This document shows positions 1-9,308 of a stretch of DNA of 64,000 nucleotides, in pieces. Position 1 is the first letter of the stretch, and each line of letters opens with the position of its first letter. Both the position numbers and the translations under genes were made by a program. Source of the stretch: Pleomorphomonas sp. JP5 (GTDB lineage: Bacteria > Pseudomonadota > Alphaproteobacteria > Rhizobiales > Pleomorphomonadaceae); contig NZ_JAMDLI010000001.1 of assembly GCF_023721815.1 (NCBI RefSeq), positions 248,001 through 312,000 on the forward strand. The letters run 5' to 3'. The notes below the pieces were generated by a model. It was not told where the DNA came from. It saw only the letters and a list, made by a program, of their open reading frames with translations, and ran no database searches.

Positions 1-2
1 AG

Positions 3-569
3 GGGCGCGCAAGGGAACTCGTCTGGCTGGTCGAGCACCCTCCTCTTTATACCGCCGGAACGAGCGCGGATCCGAACGACCTTGTCGAACCGGACCGTTT
101 CCCCGTCCACCAGACTGGGCGCGGCGGGCAGTATACATATCATGGGCCGGGCCAAAGAGTGGCCTACGTCATGCTCGACCTCGAACGGCGCGGCAGGGAC
201 ATAAGGGCCTTCGTCGCAGCGCTGGAGCGGTGGATCATCGGGGCGTTGGCCACTTTCAACATTCGGGGCGAGAGGCGCGAAGATCGCGTGGGCGTCTGGG
301 TCCGCCGGCCGGACAAGGCAAGCACCGCCGAGGACAAGATCGCCGCCATTGGTATCCGGGTTCGCCGCTGGGTCAGCTTCCACGGAATTAGCCTTAACGT
401 CGAGCCAAACCTCGATCATTTCACCGGGATCGTGCCTTGTGGCATCCGGGACCATGGTGTCACCAGCCTCGTCGACCTGGGGTTACCGGTGACCATGGAA
501 GACGCCGACGCGGCGCTGAGATCCAGCTTCATCGAGGTGTTCGGGCCTTGCGAGGGGCCAGCAGGCTGA
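3..569 (+). CDS. lipB: Octanoyltransferase LipB, 5' end outside window
   Basis: LipB moves the octanoyl group from octanoyl-ACP to lipoyl domains in the cytoplasm, the first step of endogenous lipoate synthesis. The frame is open from base 3, so the N-terminus lies outside the window. Visible family motifs are [36 protein letters not shown] (the conserved lysine) and FTGIVPCGI (the catalytic cysteine). The stop is TGA at 567-569. It is a housekeeping gene with no evident link to the sugar genes that follow. Apart from the missing start nothing is odd. Confidence 0.93.
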   Translation, partial: GRARELVWLVEHPPLYTAGTSADPNDLVEPDRFPVHQTGRGGQYTYHGPGQRVAYVMLDLERRGRDIRAFVAALERWIIGALATFNIRGERREDRVGVWVRRPDKASTAEDKIAAIGIRVRRWVSFHGISLNVEPNLDHFTGIVPCGIRDHGVTSLVDLGLPVTMEDADAALRSSFIEVFGPCEGPAG

Positions 570-1136
570 TCGCCTGACGACGACAAGAGAAGACTGTCCC
601 CAACATGGACGGAAGCATTGGCCGTCCGGCGCGAAGCCTCGTCTACGGGAACCAAATCCATCGACGGCACGCGCTTCCATGGCGGATAACCATATGTAGA
701 GCGAATATGAGATCCTCACTCAGACCTGTCGGGGAGGCGTTGGCCGCAAAATCGAGAAACAGGCCTTGGTTGCCGGGGATGAGGCAGACTTTTCAATATA
801 TTTGGTACCGATCCCATTCATTTGTCATACTTAAGAAATCGATTCAAAATCGCAAGTCGAAAAGTGGGTATGGTTGGTCATCAATGTACAGGAAGGTGGA
901 TGTGCCCGTATTTTGCCAGAAGAGCCCTGAAAAATCCAAAATCGGACACGGATATTATACCTTAGTATAGGTATTGAATTCATGCGGATCAGCAGAATAT
1001 TCCATGAAGGAGACCGATTTGTCTCTTTTGTGGGGGAGCTCGCTGGGTTAACTTGCCCTTAGCCGGTGTGGAGGCCGGCGTCCGGGGAGTGAAATGGAGT
1101 CTTCCGGTTGCTCCCGGAACAAATGTGGAGGAGAGA
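570..1136. other. Non-coding gap between lipB and the sugar ABC operon
   Basis: This 567-base gap is partly AT-rich (about 790-990). An open frame at 605-970 has no family resemblance and an amino-acid mix typical of chance. The 3' part (968-1006) holds candidate AraC half-sites, and the last bases (about 1125-1134) are the ribosome binding site of the binding-protein gene. I see no clear lipB terminator. Confidence 0.6.
968..1006 (+). promoter_or_regulatory. Candidate pair of AraC half-sites upstream of ytfQ operon
   Basis: The E. coli AraC half-site consensus is TAGC-N7-TCCATA. At 990-1006 the sequence is CAGC-AGAATAT-TCCATG (8 of 10 consensus positions), and at 968-984 it is TAGG-TATTGAA-TTCATG (7 of 10). 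They are direct repeats 22 bp apart, near the two-turn spacing of araI1-araI2. A close AraC homologue is encoded at 8442-9308. The match could be chance in an AT-rich stretch. Confidence 0.45.
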
Positions 1137-2093
1137 ATGCGCACTCTTAATTTGCTCGCCGCGACCGCCTTTGCGACGGCTCTTTCCGTTTCATCTGCCT
1201 TTGCGCTGACCGTTGGTTTCTCGCAGATCGGTTCGGAATCCGGCTGGCGCGCCGCCGAGACGAGCGTCACCAAGCTCGAAGCCCAGAAGCGCGGCATCGA
1301 CCTGAAGTTCGCTGACGCGCAGCAGAAGCAGGAAAACCAGATCAAGGCTGTTCGTTCGTTCATCGCCCAGGGCGTTGACGCGATCCTGATCGCCCCGGTG
1401 GTCGCCACCGGTTGGGACGCCGTCCTCAAGGAAGCCAAGGAAGCCGAAATTCCGGTGATCCTGCTCGACCGTACCGTCGACGCTCCCGAGGACCTCTATC
1501 TCACCGCCGTCACGTCCGACACGGTCTTCGAAGGCAAGGTTGCCGGCGACTGGCTCGTGAAGGAAGTCGGCGACAAGCCGTGCAACATCGTCGAGCTGCA
1601 GGGCACGACGGGCTCGTCGCCGGCCATCAACCGCAAGAAGGGTTTTGACGAGGCCATCGCTGGCCACGACAACCTGAAGATCATCCGCAGCCAGACCGGT
1701 GACTTCACCCGCACCAAGGGTAAGGAAGTCATGGAAAGCTTCATCAAGGCCGAAGGCGGCGGCAAGAATATCTGCGCCCTTTACGCCCACAATGACGACA
1801 TGGCCGTCGGTGCCATCCAGGCGATCAAGGAAGCTGGCCTGAAGCCGGGCAAGGACATCCTCGTCGTCTCCGTCGACGCCGTTCCGGATATCTTCCAGGC
1901 GTTCGTCGCTGGTGAAGCCAATGCCACCGTCGAACTGACCCCGAACATGGCCGGCCCGGCCTTCGATGCCCTTGACGCCTATCTCAAGGACAAGAAGGAG
2001 CCTGCCAAGTGGATCCAGACCGAGTCCAAGCTCTATACGCCGGCTGATGACCCGCAGAAGGTCTACGACGAGAAGAAGGGCCTCGGCTACTGA
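1137..2093 (+). CDS. ytfQ: Sugar ABC transporter periplasmic binding protein (YtfQ-like)
   Basis: This is the periplasmic substrate-binding protein of a CUT2 sugar importer, closest in look to YtfQ, which binds galactofuranose; arabinofuranose-type ligands are possible. The start ATG at 1137 follows a strong GGAGGAGA site and opens a signal peptide of about 23 residues ending SSAFA before LTVGFSQIG. Typical segments are GVDAILIAPVVATGWD, VILLDRTVD, NIVELQGTTGSS and ALYAHNDDMAVGAIQAIKEAG. It is first in an operon with an ATPase and two permeases. Two hairpins follow it, a common arrangement that keeps binding-protein mRNA more abundant. The exact sugar is inferred. Confidence 0.88.
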   Translation: MRTLNLLAATAFATALSVSSAFALTVGFSQIGSESGWRAAETSVTKLEAQKRGIDLKFADAQQKQENQIKAVRSFIAQGVDAILIAPVVATGWDAVLKEAKEAEIPVILLDRTVDAPEDLYLTAVTSDTVFEGKVAGDWLVKEVGDKPCNIVELQGTTGSSPAINRKKGFDEAIAGHDNLKIIRSQTGDFTRTKGKEVMESFIKAEGGGKNICALYAHNDDMAVGAIQAIKEAGLKPGKDILVVSVDAVPDIFQAFVAGEANATVELTPNMAGPAFDALDAYLKDKKEPAKWIQTESKLYTPADDPQKVYDEKKGLGY

Positions 2094-2103
2094 TAGCAAC
2101 CCG

Positions 2104-2135
2104 GAACGCCGCCCTCCTCGGAACGGGCGGCGTTC
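2104..2135 (+). other. Intercistronic hairpin after ytfQ
   Basis: An 11-bp perfect stem (GAACGCCGCCC at 2104-2114 with GGGCGGCGTTC at 2125-2135) and 10-base loop starts ten bases after the ytfQ stop. No T-run follows, so it probably protects the upstream message from 3' decay more than it ends transcription. Confidence 0.7.
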
Positions 2136-2190
2136 ACCTTCATTGCCGGGCCGCTTTTCCGGCTGCCGGCGGGCTTGTCCCTCGGGGTGA

Positions 2191-2222
2191 GGCCGCCGCA
2201 TCGGAGGGCGGCCCGTTTCTTT
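2191..2222 (+). terminator. Terminator-like hairpin between ytfQ and ytfR
   Basis: GGCCGCC (2191-2197) pairs with GGCGGCC (2207-2213), followed by a T-rich stretch CGTTTCTTTG. It lies 27 bases before the ATPase start. It is a possible partial terminator that lowers expression of the membrane components relative to the binding protein. Confidence 0.5.
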
Positions 2223-2248
2223 GATCGGTAATAGTTGGACCAGCTACC

Positions 2249-3769
2249 ATGGCGAACGCTCAGCCGCTGCTATCCGTGCGCGGAGTCAGCAAGGCCTTTC
2301 TCGGCGTATCCGCGCTCGAAAATGTCGACTTCACGCTCAAGGCCGGTGAAGTACATGCCCTTCTCGGCGAGAATGGTGCGGGCAAATCGACACTCATCAA
2401 GATCATCACGGGTGCTTATCGTCGCGACGAGGGCGAGGTCCTGCTGGATGGAACGCCCATCTATCCGCGCGACGTCGTCGATGCCCAGAAGCTCGGGATT
2501 GGCACCGTCTATCAGGAGGTCAACCTCCTGACCAACCTTACCGTGGCCGAGAACCTGTTTCTCGGGCGCCAGCCCAAGCGTTTTGGCCTGACCGACGTGC
2601 GCGAGATGAACCGCCGCTCACGCGCCATCCTCGATACTTACGGCCTCAGCATCGACGTCACCGCACCGCTCGCCAACTTCTCGGTTGCCATCCAGCAGGT
2701 CGTCGCCATCGCCCGCGCCGTGGATATTTCCGGCAAGGTGCTGGTGCTGGACGAACCAACCGCGAGCCTCGATGCCCACGAAGTGGAGATGCTTTTCGCC
2801 GTGGTCCGGCAGCTCCGTGAGCGTGGCATGGGCATCATCTTCATCAGCCATTTCCTCGACCAGGTCTATGAGATCGCCGACACCATCACGGTGTTGCGCA
2901 ATGGTCGGTTGATCGACACCGTACCGGTCGCCGGTCTCGACCGTCTGAAGTTGGTTTCCATGATGCTCGGCCGCCAGCTCGAAGCCGACTTCAAGCGCAC
3001 GATCGATCCCAATACGGCCAAGGCCGAGCCGCTGGTTTCGCTGCGCGGGCTCGGCAAGCGCGGCAACATCGATCCGCTCGACCTCGATATCCGTCAGGGC
3101 GAGGTGGTCGGCATCGCAGGTCTCCTCGGCTCCGGTCGAACGGAAACGGCGCAACTGGTCTTCGGTATTGAGCGCGCCGACAGCGGCACCATCAGCGTTG
3201 CCGGCACCCCGGTCAACATGTCCTCGCCGCGCAGGGCGATCTCCCAAGGCTTCGCCTTCTGCCCGGAAGACCGCAAGACCGATGGCATCGTCGGCGACCT
3301 GTCGGTGCGTGAGAACATCATCTTCGCGTTGCAGGCCCAACGCGGCTGGATGCGTCCTCTCTCCCGTTCGGAGCAGGAGGCACTTGCCGACCGCTACATT
3401 GCCGCTCTGGATATCCGTACGTCCGACCGTGAAAAGCCGATCAAGTTCCTCTCCGGCGGTAATCAGCAAAAGGTGCTTCTCGCCCGCTGGCTTGCCACCA
3501 ATCCGCGCTTCCTGATCCTCGATGAACCGACGCGCGGCATCGACGTCGGCGCCCATGCGGAAATCATTCGCCTGATCGTCGATCTCTGCGAGCGTGGTAT
3601 GGCGCTCCTGGTCATTTCGTCCGAGCTCGGTGAACTCGTCGGTTATTCGTCCCGCATCATCGTGTTGAGGGATCGCAAGATGGTGAGCGAGCTCACCGGT
3701 GACGAGATTTCCACCGAACACATCATGAAGGCCATCGCTTCGCATGGCGCGACCGGGGAGGCAGCGTAA
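2249..3769 (+). CDS. ytfR: Sugar ABC transporter ATP-binding protein (YtfR-like, two ATPase domains)
   Basis: This duplicated ATPase (506 aa, usual CUT2 length) powers sugar import. The N-terminal domain has Walker A GENGAGKST (about residues 40-48), an altered signature SVAIQQ, and Walker B LVLDEPTASLD. The C-terminal domain has the degenerate P-loop GLLGSGRTE typical of this family, signature LSGGNQQK and Walker B LILDEPTRGID. Its stop overlaps the next start as TAATG, indicating translational coupling to the permease. It follows the binding-protein gene after a hairpin-rich gap. Confidence 0.92.
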   Translation: MANAQPLLSVRGVSKAFLGVSALENVDFTLKAGEVHALLGENGAGKSTLIKIITGAYRRDEGEVLLDGTPIYPRDVVDAQKLGIGTVYQEVNLLTNLTVAENLFLGRQPKRFGLTDVREMNRRSRAILDTYGLSIDVTAPLANFSVAIQQVVAIARAVDISGKVLVLDEPTASLDAHEVEMLFAVVRQLRERGMGIIFISHFLDQVYEIADTITVLRNGRLIDTVPVAGLDRLKLVSMMLGRQLEADFKRTIDPNTAKAEPLVSLRGLGKRGNIDPLDLDIRQGEVVGIAGLLGSGRTETAQLVFGIERADSGTISVAGTPVNMSSPRRAISQGFAFCPEDRKTDGIVGDLSVRENIIFALQAQRGWMRPLSRSEQEALADRYIAALDIRTSDREKPIKFLSGGNQQKVLLARWLATNPRFLILDEPTRGIDVGAHAEIIRLIVDLCERGMALLVISSELGELVGYSSRIIVLRDRKMVSELTGDEISTEHIMKAIASHGATGEAA

Positions 3770-4803
3770 TGGCCGTTCCAACCATCGTCCGCGAACGGAC
3801 ACCCCAGATTATCGTCCTGGCGGTGATCCTTGTTCTCAATGCCATCATCTCGCCTGGCTTCTTCTCGATCGAGATCCAGAACGAACGCCTGTATGGCTCG
3901 CTGATCGATGTGCTCAATCGCGGCGCTCCGGTGACCCTCCTGGCTATCGGCATGACGCTGGTGATCGCCACCAAGGGTATCGATCTCTCGGTCGGTGCGG
4001 TCATGGCCATTGTTGGCGCCGTCGCCGCTTCGCTGATCACCTCCGGTTATTCTCTGCCGGCGACGCTGGCCGGCGCACTGTTCGTGGGGCTTGCCTGTGG
4101 TCTCTGGAACGGCGCATTGGTCGCTCTTCTCGACATCCAGCCCATCATTGCCACCTTGATCCTGATGGTGGCCGGCCGTGGTATCGCCCAGCTCATTACC
4201 GAGGGGGTCATCCTGACCTTCAACGACAAGCCAGAGCTGATCTTTGTCGGTTCCGGCTCGTTCCTCAGCTTGCCCATGCCGGTGATCATCTGGATCGTCG
4301 TTGCGATTTTGGCGATCCTGGTGGTTCGTCGTTCGGCGCTCGGTCTTCTGATCGAGGCGATCGGCGTCAACCGGCGCGCCTCGACGCTCTCCGGCGTCAA
4401 CTCTCGCGTCATCCTGCTCGCCGTCTATGCGGTGTCGGGTCTTTGTGCGGCAACGGCGGGTGTCATCGCCGCCGCCGACATCAAGGGCGCTGATGCCAAC
4501 AATGCGGGCCTCTGGCTGGAAATGGATGCCATCCTTGCGGTGGTCATCGGCGGCACATCGCTTCTCGGCGGCCGCTTCTCGCTCGTCGGCTCGCTGATGG
4601 GCGCCATGATCATCCAGTCGCTCAATACGGGAATCCTGCTGGCTGGTTTTCCGCCCGAGTTCAACCTCATCATCAAGGCAGCGATCATTCTGATCATTCT
4701 GATCGTCCAGTCGCCAGCCAGCCAGGCGGCCATGGCCAATGTCCGGGCCAACCGGCAGGCCGTGGCGATCAAGTCCGAAAGCAGGGAGCACGCGGCGCGA
4801 TGA
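3769..4803 (+). CDS. ytfT: Sugar ABC transporter permease (YtfT-like)
   Basis: This is an inner-membrane permease of the BPD_transp_2 family (344 aa), one of two different permeases in the complex. Hydrophobic segments run through most of the protein, for example IIVLAVILVLNAIISP near the N-terminus. Family motifs include GMTLVIATKGIDLSVGAVMA and VVIGGTSLLGGRFSLVGS, conserved in RbsC/YtfT/YjfF proteins. The start overlaps the ATPase stop and the end overlaps the yjfF-like start (ATGA), so all three are coupled. Confidence 0.92.
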   Translation: MAVPTIVRERTPQIIVLAVILVLNAIISPGFFSIEIQNERLYGSLIDVLNRGAPVTLLAIGMTLVIATKGIDLSVGAVMAIVGAVAASLITSGYSLPATLAGALFVGLACGLWNGALVALLDIQPIIATLILMVAGRGIAQLITEGVILTFNDKPELIFVGSGSFLSLPMPVIIWIVVAILAILVVRRSALGLLIEAIGVNRRASTLSGVNSRVILLAVYAVSGLCAATAGVIAAADIKGADANNAGLWLEMDAILAVVIGGTSLLGGRFSLVGSLMGAMIIQSLNTGILLAGFPPEFNLIIKAAIILIILIVQSPASQAAMANVRANRQAVAIKSESREHAAR

Positions 4804-5810
4804 AGAATTCCAAGTACTTGCCGCTGTTGGCCACCTTCGTGGTCTTCGTGCTGGCCTATGTCATTTGCATCTCGGTGTTTCCGAACATGCTGTCGACGCG
4901 TGTCGCAGGCAATCTTCTGACCGACAACGCTTTCCTTGGCATCACGGCTGTCGGCATGACCTTCGTGATCCTGTCCGGTGGCATCGATCTGTCGGTGGGC
5001 TCGGTGATCGCCTTCACAGGTGTGTTCCTGTCGGTGATCCTGCGAGATACCTCGATCCACCCGCTGGCAGCCTTCGTGCTGGTGCTCGCACTCACCACCG
5101 CCTTCGGGGCGGCAATGGGGGGTATCATCTTCTTCCTTGATATGCCGCCCTTCATCGTGACTCTGGCCGGCATGTTCCTCGCCCGCGGTATCTCTTATCT
5201 GTTGACGACGGAGTCGGTGCCCATCACCCATCCGTTCTATTCCACCTTGCAAGACCTCTACATCAGGATGCCCGGTGGTGGTCGACTGACGCTGATTGCC
5301 ATGATCATGGTGGCGGTCTTCGCCTTCGGCATCATCCTCGCCCAGCGCACACGCTTCGGTACCTATGTCTACGCGCTCGGCGGCAATCTTACCTCGGCCC
5401 AGCTGATGGGGGTGCCCGTTGCCAAGACGACGATCGGCATCTACGCCCTCTCGGGCTTCCTGGCCGGCCTCTCGGGCATCGTGTTCTCGCTCTACACCTC
5501 GGCTGGTTACTCGCTGGCAGCCGTCGGCGTCGAGCTCGACGCCATCGCGGCGGTGGTGATCGGCGGGACGCTGCTGACAGGAGGCTATGGCTTTGTCGCC
5601 GGCACGTTCCTGGGCATCTGCATCCAGGGCTTGATCCAGACCTACATCGTGTTCGACGGCACGCTGTCGAGCTGGTGGACCAAGATCGTCATCGGTCTTC
5701 TTCTGTTCGGCTTTATCGCCCTGCAGCGTGGCCTGATGTGGATGTCCGAGCGCAGCTCCCGCAACATGCGCCATGCTTCTGCTTCGGGCGCCCAACCGAC
5801 AAGTGCTTGA
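4800..5810 (+). CDS. yjfF: Sugar ABC transporter permease (YjfF-like)
   Basis: This is the second permease of the importer (336 aa), with the same family signature GMTFVILSGGIDLSVGSV and the C-terminal VVIGGTLLTGGYGF block. A pair of unlike permeases is the diagnostic layout of YtfT-YjfF systems. It starts inside the end of the upstream permease gene (ATGA at 4800-4803), is last in the operon, and is followed 24 bases later by a strong terminator. Confidence 0.91.
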   Translation: MKNSKYLPLLATFVVFVLAYVICISVFPNMLSTRVAGNLLTDNAFLGITAVGMTFVILSGGIDLSVGSVIAFTGVFLSVILRDTSIHPLAAFVLVLALTTAFGAAMGGIIFFLDMPPFIVTLAGMFLARGISYLLTTESVPITHPFYSTLQDLYIRMPGGGRLTLIAMIMVAVFAFGIILAQRTRFGTYVYALGGNLTSAQLMGVPVAKTTIGIYALSGFLAGLSGIVFSLYTSAGYSLAAVGVELDAIAAVVIGGTLLTGGYGFVAGTFLGICIQGLIQTYIVFDGTLSSWWTKIVIGLLLFGFIALQRGLMWMSERSSRNMRHASASGAQPTSA

Positions 5811-5833
5811 CCGGAGCACCCCTTGCCAAAGTG

Positions 5834-5866
5834 AAACCGCCGCCGGATCGTTCCGGCGGCGGTTTT
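5834..5866. terminator. Rho-independent terminator, probably bidirectional
   Basis: A 13-bp perfect stem (AAACCGCCGCCGG at 5834-5846 with CCGGCGGCGGTTT at 5853-5865) and 6-base loop is followed by TTTTGTTT. It lies between convergent yjfF and galT. Its A-rich upstream arm gives a usable T-run on the minus strand too. Confidence 0.92.
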
Positions 5867-5894
5867 GTTTGGGCATGCGCTTGAAGTCGATCGA

Positions 5895-6935
5895 TTACCG
5901 ATCGAGGTAATGGACGGTGGGAAGGTCGCGCAATCGTTGCGCGGCGGTCTCCGGCGTCAGATCGCGCTGCGGAGAGCCGAGCATTTCGAAACCGACCATG
6001 AACTTCTTGACCGTCGCCGAGCGCAGGAGCGGCGGATAGAAGTGCGCGTGGAACATCCACTCTTCATGCGCCTCACCATCGGTCGGCTTCTGGTGGAAGC
6101 CCATCGAATAGGGGAAGTTCGTCTCGAACAGGTTGTCGTATCGGATGGCAATGTTGGACAGCGCATCGGCCAGTGAAGCGCGCTCGCCGGTTGAAAACTC
6201 GTCGAAACCGCCGATGCGACGCTTTGGCAGCACCATGGTTTCAAACGGCCAGATCGCCCAATATGGCACCAGAACGACGAAGTGATCGTTCTGGTGGATG
6301 ATGCGCTTACCGAGCTTCAACTCCTTGTCGACATAGTCGAGGAGCATCGCCCTGCCCTTTTCCTTGAAATAGGCAAGCTGACGGTCGGTCTCCTTGGCGG
6401 TCTCATTCGGCATGTGCCGGCTGGACCAGATTTGCCCATGCGGATGAGGCTGGGAGCAGCCCATGACCTCGCCGCGATTTTCGAAGATCAGGACCGAGCC
6501 GATGTCGGGCTTCGAGCCGAGATCGACAAATTGCTCGACCCAGGCATCGACGACATAGGTGATCTCTTCGACCGACATACGCGCCAGCGTCTGGTCATGG
6601 CGCGGCGAGAAACACAGCACACGGCAAAGACCGGACTCGCCCTCGGCAATCATCAGTCCGTCATCGTCGCGGTAGTCGGAGGGCGCATCGGGCGTCAGCG
6701 CCGCAAAGTCGTTATCGAAGACGAAAGTGTGCTTGTAGTCGGGATTGCGCTCGCCATTCATGCGCAGGTTGCCCGTGCAGAGGTTGCACTTGGGATCGTG
6801 CGCGACGCTGGCGACCGGAGGTAGCTTCTCCACCTGTCCCTGCCAGGGGCGCTTGGCACGGTGCGGCGACACCAGTACCCACTCTCCCGTGAGAGGGTTG
6901 AGCCGGCGATGAGGATGATCGGCAAATGCGTTCAT
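5895..6935 (-). CDS. galT: Galactose-1-phosphate uridylyltransferase
   Basis: GalT exchanges UMP between UDP-glucose and galactose 1-phosphate in the Leloir pathway. The frame runs 20 codons further upstream, but ATG at 6935 begins [20 protein letters not shown] as in the family. Residue numbering then falls on the E. coli pattern: nucleophile His166 within QPHPHGQIW, and metal-site cysteines in CNLC at about 50-53. Length is 346 aa, as expected. It lies downstream of galK on the same strand with a 110-base hairpin-rich gap. No galE is seen in the window. Confidence 0.95.
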   Translation of the reverse strand: MNAFADHPHRRLNPLTGEWVLVSPHRAKRPWQGQVEKLPPVASVAHDPKCNLCTGNLRMNGERNPDYKHTFVFDNDFAALTPDAPSDYRDDDGLMIAEGESGLCRVLCFSPRHDQTLARMSVEEITYVVDAWVEQFVDLGSKPDIGSVLIFENRGEVMGCSQPHPHGQIWSSRHMPNETAKETDRQLAYFKEKGRAMLLDYVDKELKLGKRIIHQNDHFVVLVPYWAIWPFETMVLPKRRIGGFDEFSTGERASLADALSNIAIRYDNLFETNFPYSMGFHQKPTDGEAHEEWMFHAHFYPPLLRSATVKKFMVGFEMLGSPQRDLTPETAAQRLRDLPTVHYLDR

Positions 6936-6960
6936 GATTGTTCCGTCCTGACCGATGGGC

Positions 6961-7038
6961 CGGTCGGCGACCGGTTGGAACGCCCGGCGTTCCATGGGCA
7001 GAAAGGGGCGGCTTGGTCGAACCGAATCTCCCGCCCCT
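6961..7038. repeat. Cluster of inverted repeats between galK and galT
   Basis: Three stem-loops sit in the 110-base gap: CGGTC/GACCG (6961-6973), GGAACGCC/GGCGTTCC (6977-6993) and AGGGGCGG/CCGCCCCT (7004-7038, with an inner GGT/ACC pair). None has a clean T-run. They may be processing or stability elements that set the galK to galT ratio. Confidence 0.6.
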
Positions 7039-7045
7039 GTTGAAC

Positions 7046-8203
7046 TCAGCCCGCGAGGGGCCCCACGCCCTGCTGCGGCGAGCAGGCGAAAATCGTCGAC
7101 TTGAGACCGGTCGCCGTCTCATAGGCAGCCTTCACGTTCTCCATGAAGGACTCGACGGCGCCGGCTTCGACGAGACTCACCGTACAACCGCCGAATCCGC
7201 CACCGGTCATGCGGGAGCCGAACACGCCCGACTGTTTCTGGGCGATATCGACCAGAACGTCGACTTCATCGCAGGAGATCTCGTAATCGTCGCGCATCGA
7301 AGCATGTGACAGGTTCATCAGCGCGCCGCAGCGGGCCAGGTCACCGGCGGCAAGTGCTTCCGCAGCTTCGATCACTCTCTCGTTCTCGGTGACGATGTGG
7401 CGGGCGCGACGATAGGTGACCTCCGAAAGCAGCGCCTTGTTCGCTTCCAGGTCCGTCGGCGTCACGTCGCGCAAGGCCTTGATCGGACCAAGAGCGGGCG
7501 CGAGAAGGCGAACGGCCTCTTCGCAGGAGGCGCGGCGCTTGTTGTACTCGCCGGAGGCCAGTTCATGATGGACCATGGAGTTGGCGACGACGATCCGCGC
7601 ACGCGGATCAATGGGCACCGATCGCTTCTCGAGGCTGCGGCAATCGATCATCAACGCATGATCGTGCTGACCGTTGCAGGAAATGAACTGGTCCATGATG
7701 CCGCAGCGCATGCCGACGAACTCGTTCTCGGCCTTCTGGCAGAGCTTGGCGAGCTCGACCGTATCGATTGGGAGCCCGGCAACGGTGAGCAGGCTATAGC
7801 CGATCGAGACTTCCAGCGCTGCCGAAGACGACAGGCCGGAGCCGAAGGGAACCGACGAAGCGATCATGATGTCAGCGCCCTTGAGCCTCTTTCCCGCTCC
7901 AGCCAACGCCACCGCAACGCCGAAGACATAGTCGGTCCAGTCGTGCTTAGGTTGGGGAGCAGGATCGTCCAGATCGAACTCTTTGGTCACGCCAATCTTT
8001 GTCGAGTGGACACGGAGGATTCTGTCCGCGCGCGGCGCCACGGCTGCGCGAGTTTCATACTCCAGGGCGGCAGGCATGATGAAGCCGTCATTATAGTCGG
8101 TGTGTTCGCCGATCAGGTTGACGCGCCCGGGAGCCCTGACGAGAAATGGCTCGCCTCCAAAGATATCCTTGAATCCTGCCTTGAGCTCGTCGACGCTGAA
8201 CAT
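7046..8203 (-). CDS. galK: Galactokinase
   Basis: GalK phosphorylates galactose at C1 with ATP; it is a cytosolic GHMP kinase. The galactokinase signature [15 protein letters not shown] is near residue 26 and the ATP-binding loop [14 protein letters not shown] is present, with the C-terminal GHMP motif [16 protein letters not shown] chose ATG 8203 because the distance to the signature equals that of other galactokinases. ATG 8230 is an alternative with an equally spaced GGAGG. It is followed by galT and preceded by a good minus-strand promoter. Confidence 0.95.
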   Translation of the reverse strand: MFSVDELKAGFKDIFGGEPFLVRAPGRVNLIGEHTDYNDGFIMPAALEYETRAAVAPRADRILRVHSTKIGVTKEFDLDDPAPQPKHDWTDYVFGVAVALAGAGKRLKGADIMIASSVPFGSGLSSSAALEVSIGYSLLTVAGLPIDTVELAKLCQKAENEFVGMRCGIMDQFISCNGQHDHALMIDCRSLEKRSVPIDPRARIVVANSMVHHELASGEYNKRRASCEEAVRLLAPALGPIKALRDVTPTDLEANKALLSEVTYRRARHIVTENERVIEAAEALAAGDLARCGALMNLSHASMRDDYEISCDEVDVLVDIAQKQSGVFGSRMTGGGFGGCTVSLVEAGAVESFMENVKAAYETATGLKSTIFACSPQQGVGPLAG

Positions 8204-8321
8204 GTTGGCTTCTCGCCTCCCGAAGGTCATGGCCGGCGTTTCCTCCGAAACGACTGCCGGCATGGATGAATGCGCTGATTCAATTGCGCCGCTTCGGGCT
8301 CACGCAGCGAGGCGACGCCTT

Positions 8322-8350
8322 CTTATAGACAGCATAAAACAACCCGGCAA
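8322..8350 (-). promoter_or_regulatory. Sigma-70-type promoter for galK-galT
   Basis: On the minus strand TTGCCG (8350-8345) and TATAAG (8327-8322) are separated by exactly 17 bases. The predicted start lies near 8315, about 110 bases before the galK ATG. No other gene begins downstream on that strand before galK. Confidence 0.65.
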
Positions 8351-8441
8351 GCTTTGGTCGATTGCGCGCCTTTGCGTATGACCGTGCATTTCCGCTTCCG
8401 AGGAGGCGGATGAAGGTGTCATCGGGCAAGCGCTGATTTAC

Positions 8442-9308
8442 TTATGGCAGACCCTGGGTGCGACCATGCTCGGCCCGGAAGGCTTTCGGACTGCATCCGG
8501 TGTAACGACGGAACACCCGGCTGAAATACAGCGGGTCCTCGTAGCCCACCTGGGCGGCGATCTGTTTCACCGGGCTGGGCGTGACCAGCAGCAGGTGGCA
8601 GGCGAACTGGATCACCTGCTCCTCGCGCCATTTCAGGATCGACCGCCCAAGCGTCTGGGTGAACAAATGCGCCAGACGCGACGGCGACAGGCAAACGGCC
8701 TGGGCAATCTCCGCCACGGAAAGCGGCCTGTGCAGGTTGTCGGTCACGAACTTGCAGGCCATCAACAAGCGCTGATCAAAGTGTCCCGGCGGTGCCGTTG
8801 CCCGGTCGTTCTTGGCGCAGAGCAAGATCACCCTCTCGAGGAGGTTCATGGCGAGTTCCATGGACAAAAGATCGGTGTTTGCCGACCAACTCGCGACCTC
8901 CCCGAACAACGCTTCCAGAGTTGCGACCAGCGACTTGTCCTCGACGCGCTGAACAAAGAATGCACCGCGCGCGTTTCGCCATGAGAGCCAGCCACTCCAG
9001 AAGGCGCGCGGCTGAAAATAGATCCAGCGATGCCACCATTCGGACGCGCCGGGCGAACGCCCGTAGTCGTGTATGGCGCCGGGGGGGAACAGCACAAGGT
9101 CACCCGGTTCCACCGTGAAGCGGTTCTCGCCGTCGAAGACCTCGCCGCTACCCTTGATCGTCAGGTTGACAATCCAGCCACGCATGCCGTCCGGCCGTTC
9201 GATGCGGAAATCGAGCGGCCCTCCCCTTTCGATCGGCGTGATTCCGGCGACGAGGCGCGTGTCGAAATGGAAGCCCGGGAACAGCGGTGCGACGAAGGGA
9301 TCAGCCAT
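8442..9308 (-). CDS. araC: AraC-type arabinose regulator
   Basis: This 288-aa protein is a true AraC relative, not just an AraC-family HTH protein. From ATG 9308, with an excellent GGGAGGAGA site 4 bases upstream, the residues matching the E. coli arabinose contacts fall on identical numbers: Pro8, Phe15, Thr24, Arg38, Tyr82, His93 and Trp95. Segments such as LVAGITPIE, LFPPGAIHDYGR and WWHRWIYFQPRAFW are near-copies. The C-terminal half has two helix-turn-helix motifs (LSVAEIAQAVCLSPSRLAHLF and the QIAAQVGYEDPLYFSRVF block). It is divergent from araD-araA and upstream of galK on the same strand. It likely responds to L-arabinose or a close sugar. Confidence 0.93.
   Translation of the reverse strand: MADPFVAPLFPGFHFDTRLVAGITPIERGGPLDFRIERPDGMRGWIVNLTIKGSGEVFDGENRFTVEPGDLVLFPPGAIHDYGRSPGASEWWHRWIYFQPRAFWSGWLSWRNARGAFFVQRVEDKSLVATLEALFGEVASWSANTDLLSMELAMNLLERVILLCAKNDRATAPPGHFDQRLLMACKFVTDNLHRPLSVAEIAQAVCLSPSRLAHLFTQTLGRSILKWREEQVIQFACHLLLVTPSPVKQIAAQVGYEDPLYFSRVFRRYTGCSPKAFRAEHGRTQGLP

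Noticed and set aside
605-970. Plus-strand frame of 121 codons
   Set aside because: No family similarity, AT-rich composition of a control region, no good start signal.
1191-5876. Long minus-strand frames (for example 1191-2201, 2618-3802, 3643-4791, 4425-5876)
   Set aside because: They mirror the ABC genes codon by codon in a high-GC genome, have no ribosome sites and low-complexity Asp/Arg/His composition.
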